Made by a program: the position numbers and the translations under genes. Below are positions 8,047 to 14,596 of a stretch of DNA of 16,180 bases, one piece after another. The stretch is from Actinomycetota bacterium (GTDB lineage Bacteria; Actinomycetota; Acidimicrobiia; Acidimicrobiales; Poriferisodaliceae). Numbering within the stretch: the first letter of the stretch is position 1; each line of letters opens with the position of its first letter. The stretch is taken from positions 1-16,180 of the forward strand of contig PCCJ01000101.1 in assembly GCA_002731665.1 (NCBI GenBank), in the 5' to 3' direction. Under the pieces are notes generated by a model. The model was given only the letters and a program-made list of their open reading frames with translations, was not told the origin of the DNA and did no database searches.

Positions 8047-8544
8047 CTAAAAAATGGTTGTAACTTCTATTCGACTTGGACCCAGCACTAAAGCGCTTTC
8101 TAATGCTGCGGTTCCTAAAGTTAGGAGCTCAGTTGCGTCCATGGAATGTGAGGGATAGCAGGCAACTCCAGCCGAAAGACTGACGACGTCGCGTGCTGGA
8201 GCGTCTAAAGCAGCGCGACGAATGCGATCAGCAGCCCACACCGCACCGCTTTCGGAGGTTTCGTCTAAGATTGCTCCGATCACACCCGGCCCAATGTGAC
8301 AGACGGTGTCTGAGTCGCGCAACGTTGCAACAACAAGTCGAGAGGAAACCCTCATTGCCTGTTCTTGCAGGTAGAGAGCAAATGAAGTGAACCGATCGAT
8401 CTTAAATAACACGATAGACAAGGGTTTCAATGTCCTTCTTGCTAATGCGACCTTACGTTCCAGAAGCACTTCAAAGATACGCTCATCGGGCAACCCGGTG
8501 ATATTCTCCCTAATAGAGCCAACTTTGACATTCGAACCGCGCAT
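8047..8544 (-). CDS. Degenerate GGDEF-like domain protein
   Basis: A 165-residue protein that looks like a stand-alone GGDEF fold without catalytic residues. The order of elements fits: ITGLPDERIFEVLLERKVALARR (15-37) parallels the D-x-L-T-G-L-x-N-R-x-x-F-x-x-x-L start of GGDEF domains; LSIVLFKIDRF (42-52) parallels the first metal-binding strand; LRDSDTVCHIGPGVIGAIL (75-93) sits where L-R-x-x-D-x-x-x-R-x-GGDEF-x-x-x-L would be; and VSLSAGVACYPSH (121-133) matches the late S-x-G-V-A-x-x-P motif. The signature itself reads GPGVI (85-89), so cyclic-di-GMP synthesis is not expected; a binding or scaffolding role is possible. ATG 8544 is chosen; AGAAGGAG lies about 12-13 bases upstream, rather far. 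A TTG at 8592 would add 16 residues. First gene of the minus-strand set. Confidence 0.72.
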   Translation of the reverse strand: MRGSNVKVGSIRENITGLPDERIFEVLLERKVALARRTLKPLSIVLFKIDRFTSFALYLQEQAMRVSSRLVVATLRDSDTVCHIGPGVIGAILDETSESGAVWAADRIRRAALDAPARDVVSLSAGVACYPSHSMDATELLTLGTAALESALVLGPSRIEVTTIF

Positions 8545-8669
8545 TACTGAGATTCCACTCCTTCTAGAAGGGCTTATTAGCCGTAAAAACAATCGCTCTT
8601 AGACAGAGTGCCAGAGAGAATGCAAAACGACAAGATGGGGTTCCGCTTACGCATCTCTTGTTGGCACGC

Positions 8670-8675
8670 TAAAGT
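8670..8675 (+). promoter_or_regulatory. -10-like box, possible leaderless start of the FAH-family gene
   Basis: TAAAGT (a TANNNT box) ends six bases before the ATG at 8682, and no ribosome-binding site precedes that ATG. This arrangement suggests transcription starting at or next to the start codon, as is common in actinobacteria. The -35 region shows only a weak TTACGC match at 8647-8652. Confidence 0.4.
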
Positions 8676-8681
8676 TTGAAA

Positions 8682-9527
8682 ATGCGTATTACTCGGTATC
8701 AAAGTTCCACAGGACCTCGTTTAGCAGCGGTCAGAGGTGACCAACTCGTTGATCTGGAAACAAACCACACTGATCTGCCAAATTTACTCGCTGAACACAA
8801 CGGTCACTTAGCCGAGATACCTACTTCCCAGGTAAGCGCACTCAGCGATACAAAATTTCTACCTTTGGTCGGATCACCTCCTGCGATATTAGCTGTCGGT
8901 CTGAATTATCGGGCCCATGCTGAAGAAGGCGGCCGTGAAGTCCCAACTACGCCGGTTGTATTCACTAAGCATCACAACTGTGTTCTAGCTCACCAAGATT
9001 CCATTCATATACCGAACGTTGCCCCGGACCGTGTTGATTACGAGGGCGAACTGGCCATTGTCATTGGGCGCCGCTGTCGCCATGTCCCAGTTAGCAGAGC
9101 GAAGGAAGTCATTGCAGGGTTTACAATCATGAATGACGTGAGTGTTCGCGACTGGCAAAAAGCAAGCCCTACTATGCTTATGGGAAAATCATGGGACACG
9201 CATGGCCCTATAGGTCCTTGGCTTGTCAGCTCAGATGAACTTGACCCACATGCCCTGCGCTTGACCACTCGAGTAAATGGTGAGATACGTCAGGATTCGA
9301 ATACCAATGATCTTATCTTTAATTGTTACGAAATCATTTCGCACCTCTCGACTGCGTTCACGTTAGAACCAGGAACTGTGATCGCAACAGGAACGCCTGC
9401 CGGCGTAGGTCTCTATTATGACCCTCCACGGATGTTGACGCCAGGTGACGAAGTGTCTATCACCATCGAAGGCATAGGGACTCTTATCAATACATGTGTA
9501 CAAGAGCCAAACACGCAGCTCTTCTAG
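8682..9527 (+). CDS. Fumarylacetoacetate hydrolase (FAH) family protein
   Basis: A 281-residue FAH-superfamily enzyme. Members cleave or hydrate dioxo or 2-oxo acids in aromatic and related catabolism using a divalent metal. Visible: PPAILAVGLNYRAHAEE (66-82), the metal ligands in DYEGELAIVIG (119-129, Glu121 and Glu123), GFTIMNDVSVRDWQ (146-159, Asp152), KSWDTHGPIGP (169-179), GEIRQDSNTNDLIF (200-213) and GTVIATGTPAGVG (231-243). All core residues are in place. Sequence alone does not separate acylpyruvase, 2-hydroxyhepta-diene-dioate isomerase, oxaloacetate decarboxylase and related activities, and no aromatic-ring pathway gene is adjacent. The ATG at 8682 is chosen over TTG 8676. It is divergent from the GGDEF-like gene and convergent with the AtuA-family gene (30 bases apart). 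Confidence 0.92.
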   Translation: MRITRYQSSTGPRLAAVRGDQLVDLETNHTDLPNLLAEHNGHLAEIPTSQVSALSDTKFLPLVGSPPAILAVGLNYRAHAEEGGREVPTTPVVFTKHHNCVLAHQDSIHIPNVAPDRVDYEGELAIVIGRRCRHVPVSRAKEVIAGFTIMNDVSVRDWQKASPTMLMGKSWDTHGPIGPWLVSSDELDPHALRLTTRVNGEIRQDSNTNDLIFNCYEIISHLSTAFTLEPGTVIATGTPAGVGLYYDPPRMLTPGDEVSITIEGIGTLINTCVQEPNTQLF

Positions 9528-9557
9528 AAACCGCAATATCGCCAATGCACCGCTTAT

Positions 9558-11318
9558 CTATAAGAGGGATTCTGGTATTGACACAACCTTAGCCCTCAGG
9601 TACTCACCAAGAGCCTTGGCCTGGGGATCCTGACGTGTAGACGCCGCAACGCCTTCCTCTAAGAGCCCATGGAATATGAAGTTTAAGCTCAATATATTTG
9701 GCAGTTTATATCTATCAATACGCCTGCCTCGGGCTTCAGGCATCAGTTCTTGAAGCTTTTCAACCGACAAAAATGCCTCTAACCAGGCGTATGCTTGCGG
9801 AGATCTTGCAAAGATTCCCAGGTTGGCATTCGGGCCCTTGTCGCCAGACCTGGCACCGAAGACAACACCAAGTGGTCTTTCTTTAGTCGGTCCTCCAGGG
9901 ACTTCTGGGATGGGGACTTCAGGTGTCTTAACGGTAACAGGTGACATAACACCAGTGCTTTCAACAACTGTGTGTGTGCCGTTTACCACCACGTCCATTG
10001 GAACCAATTGAGAGTCAATCAACGCTGGCCAATACACCCCAAATGGCTGTCCAGGTCCTGGGCCGCCTGCAGTTCCGAACATACCAGGAATCGAACAAAG
10101 ACCAATTTCAGTGCCTGCGTTGGAGAACGCTCGCCCAACTTTCATTTCGTCTGGATCCTTGACGATAATCTTATATACAGCTACGGCTTCCTCGTTGGTA
10201 GCAGGATTAGCTTTATTCGTGGGCAAGAATTTGCGCACTACGGACTCATAGTCTTCGGGTTCATATGGGCAACTATTCCAAAATTGTCGTTCTACTAACT
10301 CCGCCTTTTGTTCTACGTCTAGCCCAGTCAGACCAATTGATATCTGATTTCGGTAACCACCCTGATAGTTCATTGCCACTTTAAGTTCGGCTGGCGCGGC
10401 TTCGCCTTTCGTTTGACTAATCAGTACTCGGTTTGCTTCAAGTTGTTCCAACTTGATGGTGTCAAACCGACTCACCACATCAGGGTTTAAGTATCTTTCG
10501 CTCTGGATTTCATATAACAGTTGAGACGTAATGGTCCCTACCGACACTTCCCCACCTGTGTCATCATGTTTTCCGATTACGGTGCTTCCGTCCGCGTGTA
10601 TTTCAGCCCAAGGGAACCCAGGATAAGTTAGATCTTCAACCTCTGTAAAAAATGAATAATTACCACCGGTCGCTTGTGCTCCGCACTCGATCACATGACC
10701 TGCGACAATTGCACCAGCCAATTGATCCCAATCATCGCGTTTCCATTGGTGATGCCACGCTGCCGGGCCTGCAACGACTGCCGCGTCCGTAGCTCTACCT
10801 GTTACGACAATATCGGCGCCTTGATTCAATGCTTCGACTATTCCCCAGCACCCAATGTATGCGTTAGCAGTTACTATTCGATCAGCTAGCTTTTCGAGAG
10901 GTTCACCAGTATCTAAGTGGTTAAATTGATTACCCAAACCTATAAGCTCAGTAAGTCTCTTCGATAAATCATCACCACCAACATAAGCAACTTTAGGAGC
11001 AAGACCCAGTCGGTCTGCAACCTGTTGAACAGCGTCTGCGCATCCTTCAGGATTCAAACCACCAGCGTTTGTTACTACTTTGATGCCTTTGTCCAAACAT
11101 TGTCCCATCACTTGTTCCATCTGAGTCACGAATGTACGTGCGTAGCCACCTCCGGGCGATTTAGCTTGGATCCTAGAAAGAATCAGCATCGTTAATTCAG
11201 CCAACCAGTCACCAGTCAACGCATCTATAGGGCCACCTTCAACCATCTCTTTTGCAGCTGATAACCGGTCGCCGAAAAAACCACTACAGTTTGCTATTCT
11301 TATCGGATCAGTTGCCAT
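9558..11318 (-). CDS. Acyclic terpene utilisation AtuA-family protein (DUF1446 plus C-terminal AtuA domain)
   Basis: A 586-residue single-chain AtuA-type protein. AtuA is required for acyclic terpene (citronellol/geraniol) use in Pseudomonas, but its reaction is not established. Seen: IRIANCSGFFGDRLSAA (7-23) at the start of the DUF1446 core, KVVTNAGGLNPEGCADA (80-96), GADIVVTGRATDAAVVAGP around 185-203, an ECGAQATGGN segment, and the C-terminal domain opening with GARSGDKGPNANLG (488-501). ATG 11318 is preferred, since the core starts immediately after it and AAAGGTGG lies about 11 bases upstream; TTG 11384 would add 22 uncharacteristic residues. No geranyl-CoA carboxylase subunits, acyl-CoA ligase or citronellyl dehydrogenase adjoin it, so a terpene role is only a family-level guess. 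Confidence 0.9.
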   Translation of the reverse strand: MATDPIRIANCSGFFGDRLSAAKEMVEGGPIDALTGDWLAELTMLILSRIQAKSPGGGYARTFVTQMEQVMGQCLDKGIKVVTNAGGLNPEGCADAVQQVADRLGLAPKVAYVGGDDLSKRLTELIGLGNQFNHLDTGEPLEKLADRIVTANAYIGCWGIVEALNQGADIVVTGRATDAAVVAGPAAWHHQWKRDDWDQLAGAIVAGHVIECGAQATGGNYSFFTEVEDLTYPGFPWAEIHADGSTVIGKHDDTGGEVSVGTITSQLLYEIQSERYLNPDVVSRFDTIKLEQLEANRVLISQTKGEAAPAELKVAMNYQGGYRNQISIGLTGLDVEQKAELVERQFWNSCPYEPEDYESVVRKFLPTNKANPATNEEAVAVYKIIVKDPDEMKVGRAFSNAGTEIGLCSIPGMFGTAGGPGPGQPFGVYWPALIDSQLVPMDVVVNGTHTVVESTGVMSPVTVKTPEVPIPEVPGGPTKERPLGVVFGARSGDKGPNANLGIFARSPQAYAWLEAFLSVEKLQELMPEARGRRIDRYKLPNILSLNFIFHGLLEEGVAASTRQDPQAKALGEYLRAKVVSIPESLL

Positions 11319-11576
11319 CTCAGCCCGAACCACCTTTCGAAAACCCAAAATTAACTTCGATAAATGCCGAAACTCAACAAACAAAGCTGTCGACCAAGTT
11401 TCAACAATAAAGTGAATGAAGTTAACACCCTAATATAAATTTTAAGTTTATTTTGGTTGTTGATTCCATTCAACGAATTAGATACGAGTCGTTCTCAACG
11501 ACAGGTAACTTCTGTTCGGTTACTTGATCTCGTTTAAGCCTGTGCAAGAGAAGGTTCGCTCTGTCAAACTAGTCAT
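11319..11576. other. Divergent intergenic region between AtuA-family and alpha/beta hydrolase genes
   Basis: This 258-base, AT-rich spacer must carry promoters for both flanking genes. The most AT-rich part is near 11431-11460, where TATATT on the minus strand (11432-11437) could be a -10 for the AtuA-family gene, without a good -35. Near the hydrolase, CAAACT (11565-11570) ends six bases before the ATG, a poor TANNNT match. No credible gene or strong hairpin was seen. Confidence 0.35.
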
Positions 11577-12254
11577 ATGGCAAATCCAGTATTACTCCTT
11601 CATGGTTTCACAGGCTCGGTTTCATCAACATGGAAACCCACTGGCCTAATCGAGCTACTACAAGAAGCAGGGCGAGAAGTCATTGCCATCGACCTTCCTG
11701 GACATGGCACTGCAGTGAAGCATCATGACCCCAAAGCCTACGCCGATATGGAAGAGGGACTGATTGAAGAGCTACCCGAGGGAATGGTCGATGGAGTTGG
11801 ATTTTCGATGGGCGCGCGAACGCTTCTTTGTATGGCAGCCATAGCTCCGCATAAGTTCGGGAAACTCGTTGTCGCCGGCGTTGGAAGGAATTTGTTTGAG
11901 AGAGATGAAGCTCAAGCCGAGCGCATAGCCAAAGGGGTACAGGGCGAAGCCGACCCGGGTGATGTGCATGCTCAGACCTTTGCTCGTTACGCCACCGAAG
12001 CTGACCAAGACGGACAGGCCTTGGCAGCCTTCATGCGTCGTAAGCACTACCCGCTTGGCGAATCGGAGTTTCAGTTGATCACGCATCCAGTCCGGGTGGT
12101 TCTCGGAACCGAAGATTTCGCTGGACCGGCGGATCCGTTGCTGAATAGCCTAAGCAATTCAGTTTTAACGGAACTACGCGGTTGCGACCACTTTGCAACT
12201 CCTAAGAACTTCGGCTTTATCGATGCGGTCCTTGATCACCTTGAAGCTTTTTAG
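11577..12254 (+). CDS. Alpha/beta hydrolase fold protein
   Basis: A 225-residue soluble alpha/beta hydrolase. The catalytic apparatus is readable: HGFTGS (9-14) forms the oxyanion region, DLPGHG (39-44) follows strand 4, the nucleophile elbow is GFSMGA (75-80) with Ser77, the acid is probably Asp180 in GTEDFAG, and the base is His205 in CDHFATP. The overall look, including the DLPGHG and GFSMGA elements, resembles MenH-like and small carboxylesterase enzymes, but no menaquinone gene is nearby, so I leave the substrate open. A short cap domain lies around 105-165. The ATG at 11577 has no clear Shine-Dalgarno sequence; a purine run AAGAGAAGG ends more than 20 bases upstream. It stands alone, divergent from the AtuA-family gene and followed by a 349-base gap. 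Confidence 0.9.
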   Translation: MANPVLLLHGFTGSVSSTWKPTGLIELLQEAGREVIAIDLPGHGTAVKHHDPKAYADMEEGLIEELPEGMVDGVGFSMGARTLLCMAAIAPHKFGKLVVAGVGRNLFERDEAQAERIAKGVQGEADPGDVHAQTFARYATEADQDGQALAAFMRRKHYPLGESEFQLITHPVRVVLGTEDFAGPADPLLNSLSNSVLTELRGCDHFATPKNFGFIDAVLDHLEAF

Positions 12255-12603
12255 CGAACTGTATCACTCATCATATTGAATCGATCACATTACTTTAATA
12301 GAGATCTCTAAGCGGCAATATTCGTCGTAGTCACCATTATTCTAGCACTCAGGCTTGTCTCGGTTAAACGAGCCGAGGACAATTCGTGCATATCTTCAAG
12401 CAGTAAACCCAGTGTTGGAAATCTCCTGCAAACTACTGAAAGAAACAACTCTGATTAATAACCTCATCCAACAAATTGAACATTTTCTGAGTCGCATTCG
12501 TTTGACATTGCTTCATTTTCGTAGCCATGGCACAAGTATTTGGCTAGCTTTATGTAACCCTCACGCACTAGATTCTCGATACTAACTCAAAAAGGTGAAC
12601 ACT
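12255..12603. other. 349-base stretch without a convincing gene
   Basis: Contains a perfect 12-base palindrome (TAGAGATCTCTA, 12299-12310) and a bulged hairpin at 12355-12382. A TTGACA occurs at 12502-12507 but no -10 box follows at normal spacing. An open frame of 76 codons from TTG 12355 overlaps the hairpin, has no ribosome-binding site and no family resemblance, so I do not call it. The stretch ends with AAAGG (12591-12595), the likely ribosome-binding site of the next gene. Confidence 0.5.
12355..12382. repeat. Inverted repeat / stable hairpin
   Basis: TTGTCTCGG (12355-12363) pairs with CCGAGGACAA (12373-12382) through nine base pairs with one bulged G, leaving a nine-base loop. No run of T follows on either strand, so it is not a standard intrinsic terminator. 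It lies about 100 bases after the alpha/beta hydrolase stop and could stabilise that message's 3' end. Confidence 0.5.
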
Positions 12604-12891
12604 ATGCTTTTACACATCAGACATCATCATGACGAAAAAACATGCCCAGCAGGAGACACGGAGCGGGTAGCAGCATCTTTTGGTTCTCTTCTTCCAGCAC
12701 TGCAGACTGCTGGTGTCACTGTTGTCGGAGCTTGGGTAGACCCACCGAGTCATGACTTTTTTCTTGTTGTAGAAACAGATAATTACGAAGATTTACTAGA
12801 GGGCATGGCGACAATTATTCCCGTTGGTAGCGCAACTATTCAGCCAGTAGTTGACATGAAAGCTCAGATGGAGCGCTCAACTGCCAACTAA
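12604..12891 (+). CDS. Small hypothetical protein, probably dimeric alpha/beta-barrel type
   Basis: A 95-residue protein with no named function. It begins MLLHIRHHHDEKTCPAGD, the H...E-x-C-P opening shared by small stand-alone proteins of the ferredoxin-like dimeric alpha/beta-barrel kind, followed by a helix (SFGSLLPALQTAGV), a strand with VVGAWVDPPSHDFFLVVET and a second helix plus strand ending in TIQPVVDM. The alternating strand-helix-strand plan, the histidine-rich opening and the conserved-looking Cys suggest ligand or metal binding, which is my inference. ATG 12604 is chosen over GTG 12595 because AAAGG at 12591-12595 is eight bases upstream, and the GTG would sit inside that site. It is monocistronic, with more than 300 bases free on each side. 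Confidence 0.75.
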   Translation: MLLHIRHHHDEKTCPAGDTERVAASFGSLLPALQTAGVTVVGAWVDPPSHDFFLVVETDNYEDLLEGMATIIPVGSATIQPVVDMKAQMERSTAN

Positions 12892-13254
12892 GAGTCAAGA
12901 CTAATTGTCTGACCTAATCAAAAAACCCAAACCAGATCAATTCAGTCTGTATTTTTCTTGACGAACTCGACTTAATGGTTTTAGATATCAATTGAATCAG
13001 ACACACGGCTAACAGAACTCGACCATCCCCACTCAATAGTTACACTAAAAAACCCCTTGCTATGAAAGGGTTTGCAAGCAGAAAATCTGACTCTACAACA
13101 TCTTTACAAAATAGAAAACAGCTTAGGGATGGGGGTTGTAGGGCATGTTATTACTCCCTCTCAACAGTTGCGCTTGTCAAACCCCCTAGAGACAGAGCTC
13201 TGCAGAGCCATGAAGAATAGTTTGCGACTAGAGATAGAAGCACTCAAAATACTT
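12892..13254. other. Gene-poor stretch with short inverted repeats
   Basis: No convincing long gene here. Just after the preceding stop, TCAAGAC (12895-12901) and GTCTGA (12907-12912) can pair with one bulge but no T-run follows. A strong minus-strand terminator lies at 13047-13073. GCTCTGCAGAGC (13197-13208) is a perfect 12-base palindrome. A plus-strand open frame of 121 codons from about 13072 has no ribosome-binding site and low-complexity content, and is opposed by a better minus-strand candidate. On the minus strand, GGGAG (13154-13158) precedes an eight-codon frame (13123-13146). Confidence 0.5.
13047..13073 (-). terminator. Rho-independent terminator, minus strand
   Basis: Read on the minus strand, AAACCCTTT, a six-base loop CATAGC, then AAGGGGTTT give a nine-pair stem with one U-G wobble, and the T-run reaches six T (plus-strand A 13047-13052). 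On the plus strand the same pairing has a C-A mismatch and no T-run, so the element points to the minus strand. The nearest minus-strand gene upstream is the M23 peptidase, 360 bases away, possibly with a small gene between. Confidence 0.7.
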
Positions 13255-13422
13255 TTATCTCACACCTTTAAGCACGCCATCAGTTTCCTCTGCAAATCTA
13301 TTTCTATTTACCCTAGTTTCAAATACCCAAATACACATCGAATCTTTGCTGTGATAGGCCGCCTTCAACTCATCATCTATACCGCAAACCCACTGTGGAA
13401 TATCTGCCTTAACACAAAACAT
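13255..13422 (-). CDS. Candidate small protein (55 aa), hypothetical
   Basis: A short minus-strand frame starts at ATG 13422, 11 bases after the M23 peptidase stop, and ends at TAA 13255-13257. The product opens MFCVKADIPQWVCG and continues with IDDELKAAYHSKDS and MCIWVFETRV. Its composition is balanced and protein-like, with three cysteines, two tryptophans and alternating charged and hydrophobic residues, unlike the opposing plus-strand frame. The placement would allow coupling with the peptidase gene, and a terminator lies further downstream on the same strand. A GAGAAG lies only three bases before the ATG, too close for an ideal ribosome-binding site. I do not recognise the family; it could be chance or a gene remnant. 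Confidence 0.35.
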   Translation of the reverse strand: MFCVKADIPQWVCGIDDELKAAYHSKDSMCIWVFETRVNRNRFAEETDGVLKGVR

Positions 13423-13433
13423 GCACTTCTCAT

Positions 13434-14534
13434 CTAATGGCTATGCGACTCGCCTAACAAAGACTCTGGATTACGAACCAATCCCGAAACTCGAATTTCA
13501 AAATGCAAATGAGGTCCTGTTGAAGCCCCGGTCGACCCCATTTGCCCTATCATTTGACCAATTTGCACTGTTTGCCCAACATTAACTTGCGAGTGTTTCA
13601 GGTGGGCATAAACAGTAGCAAGTTTACTTCCATGCCCCAACACAACTGTTCTCCCATAGGCAACCAAATCAAACACACCAAGCACCGTCCCAGATTTGGC
13701 TGCATTTATAGCACCATCGTATGTTTTGGAACTAGATACATAGTCCGTTCCACCATGCATTAACGGTTGCTTCCAAATCGGATGATTACGCAACCCAAAT
13801 GATGACGTAATTCTCGCCTCTTTTACGGGGCTCAAAAACCCTGATACGTCGCTAGAGTCTGCTTCACAGTGCTGAGCATGGTCTAACAAATCATCAATAA
13901 ATTGGCTATCCAAAGGACCCGACTGAGCAGTAATAGTTCCCGTATCTGGTTGAGAATTAACCCTTAACAGAAACACTCCTCCTCCAAATGAGGAAGCTGA
14001 CCCAACTGGGTTTACCGAGCAACTGTCGACCCCTGCAAGCTTCATGTCTCCAAAGTTAAGAACCTCACCCGTAGCTGCAACCAGCGCATAACCACTTATC
14101 CGAGGAGATGTAAGAATCTCGACAAAATCACTACTCACGTTCTTTCCTGGGCCAGACCCAAAAAACTGTGCATCACCAAAAGTGAAAATCCCACCATCAG
14201 ACGCAACAAGCCAATACCCCAACCCAGTAGGCGTGCTTCCCATCCCAACAATTGGCTTATTAAGAGTAATCTCTGACAGGTCCCCATAAGAACCTGCATC
14301 TCCAAAAACTGATACGACACCTTTTTGCGTTGCTATCCAATAACCAGTGCCGTTCGGGGTCGACACAATAAACATTTCATCCGTAGGGCTCCCTGAGCTT
14401 AAATCACCGAAGTGCAGCAGTTGTCCAGTGTTTTCGACTGTCCCGGGATTCGAAGCAGCAGCCGGGGCCCCTAAAACACCTACATAACAAGCAGTTAATA
14501 AAGCTACGCGAGCCACAAATATCGCCAAAGTCAC
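13434..14534 (-). CDS. Secreted M23-family metallopeptidase with actinobacterial GYW/FGDA repeats
   Basis: A 366-residue exported protein. Residues 1-28 form a signal peptide (hydrophobic AIFVARVALLTACYVGVLG, likely cleavage after APAAA). Residues about 38-170 hold repeats of the form GYW-x-x-x-x-x-G-x-x-x-x-FGDA-x-x-x-G: GYWIATQKGVVSVFGDAGSYGD (64-85), GYWLVASDGGIFTFGDAQFFGS (106-127) and a weaker GYALVAATGEVLNFGDM (148-164), plus a leading LLHFGD (39-44); these probably form propeller-like blades for surface or wall binding. The M23 domain (about 235-360) keeps the zinc and catalytic residues: HGGTD (260-264), YAHL (309-312) and GPHLHFE (340-346). It should cleave peptidoglycan cross-bridges or peptides. 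It starts at GTG 14534, with no ribosome-binding site and a -10 box seven bases ahead. Confidence 0.9.
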   Translation of the reverse strand: MTLAIFVARVALLTACYVGVLGAPAAASNPGTVENTGQLLHFGDLSSGSPTDEMFIVSTPNGTGYWIATQKGVVSVFGDAGSYGDLSEITLNKPIVGMGSTPTGLGYWLVASDGGIFTFGDAQFFGSGPGKNVSSDFVEILTSPRISGYALVAATGEVLNFGDMKLAGVDSCSVNPVGSASSFGGGVFLLRVNSQPDTGTITAQSGPLDSQFIDDLLDHAQHCEADSSDVSGFLSPVKEARITSSFGLRNHPIWKQPLMHGGTDYVSSSKTYDGAINAAKSGTVLGVFDLVAYGRTVVLGHGSKLATVYAHLKHSQVNVGQTVQIGQMIGQMGSTGASTGPHLHFEIRVSGLVRNPESLLGESHSH

Positions 14535-14540
14535 TAACGG

Positions 14541-14546
14541 AGTATA
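14541..14546 (-). promoter_or_regulatory. -10 box for leaderless M23 peptidase transcript
   Basis: TATACT on the minus strand is followed by CCGTTA and then the GTG start codon at 14534, which places the expected transcription start on the G of GTG. No Shine-Dalgarno sequence is present. The -35 region shows no clear consensus. Inferred from spacing only. Confidence 0.55.
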
Positions 14547-14582
14547 GATTCCACAGGTGCAACCATTCGCGGATTACCCCCG

Positions 14583-14588
14583 TATTAT
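14583..14588 (+). promoter_or_regulatory. -10 box for near-leaderless transcript of the glycosyltransferase gene
   Basis: TATTAT ends eight bases before the GTG at 14597, predicting an mRNA with a leader of zero to three bases. No ribosome-binding site precedes the GTG. It lies 36 bases from the opposing -10 box of the M23 gene, so the 62-base gap holds two back-to-back promoters. Confidence 0.5.
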
Positions 14589-14596
14589 TCTTCAAC

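Noticed and set aside
8545..8681. Regulatory RNA or tRNA in the spacer between the GGDEF-like and FAH-family genes
   Set aside because: I could not find a cloverleaf, riboswitch-like core or strong hairpin; only a -10-like box near the FAH gene is supportable.
9698..10298. Several plus-strand and minus-strand open frames inside the AtuA-family gene
   Set aside because: All overlap the conserved AtuA frame; their translations are rich in residues typical of antisense reading and match no family.
12502..12507. TTGACA as a -35 box for the small alpha/beta-barrel gene
   Set aside because: Nothing like TATAAT occurs 16-18 bases downstream.
12355..12585. 76-codon plus-strand frame from TTG
   Set aside because: No ribosome-binding site, begins in the stem of a hairpin, and shows no recognisable domain.
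12895..12912. Inverted repeat just after the small alpha/beta-barrel gene as a terminator
   Set aside because: The stem is short with a bulge and is followed by A-rich rather than T-rich sequence on the plus strand.
13175..13180. Minus-strand TTGACA upstream of the eight-codon frame as part of a promoter
   Set aside because: The only TATAAT-like hexamer is 21 bases downstream, too far for a standard promoter.
13072..13437. 121-codon plus-strand frame
   Set aside because: Non-ATG start without ribosome-binding site, overlaps a terminator stem, a palindrome and the better minus-strand candidate, and ends at the M23 gene's stop.
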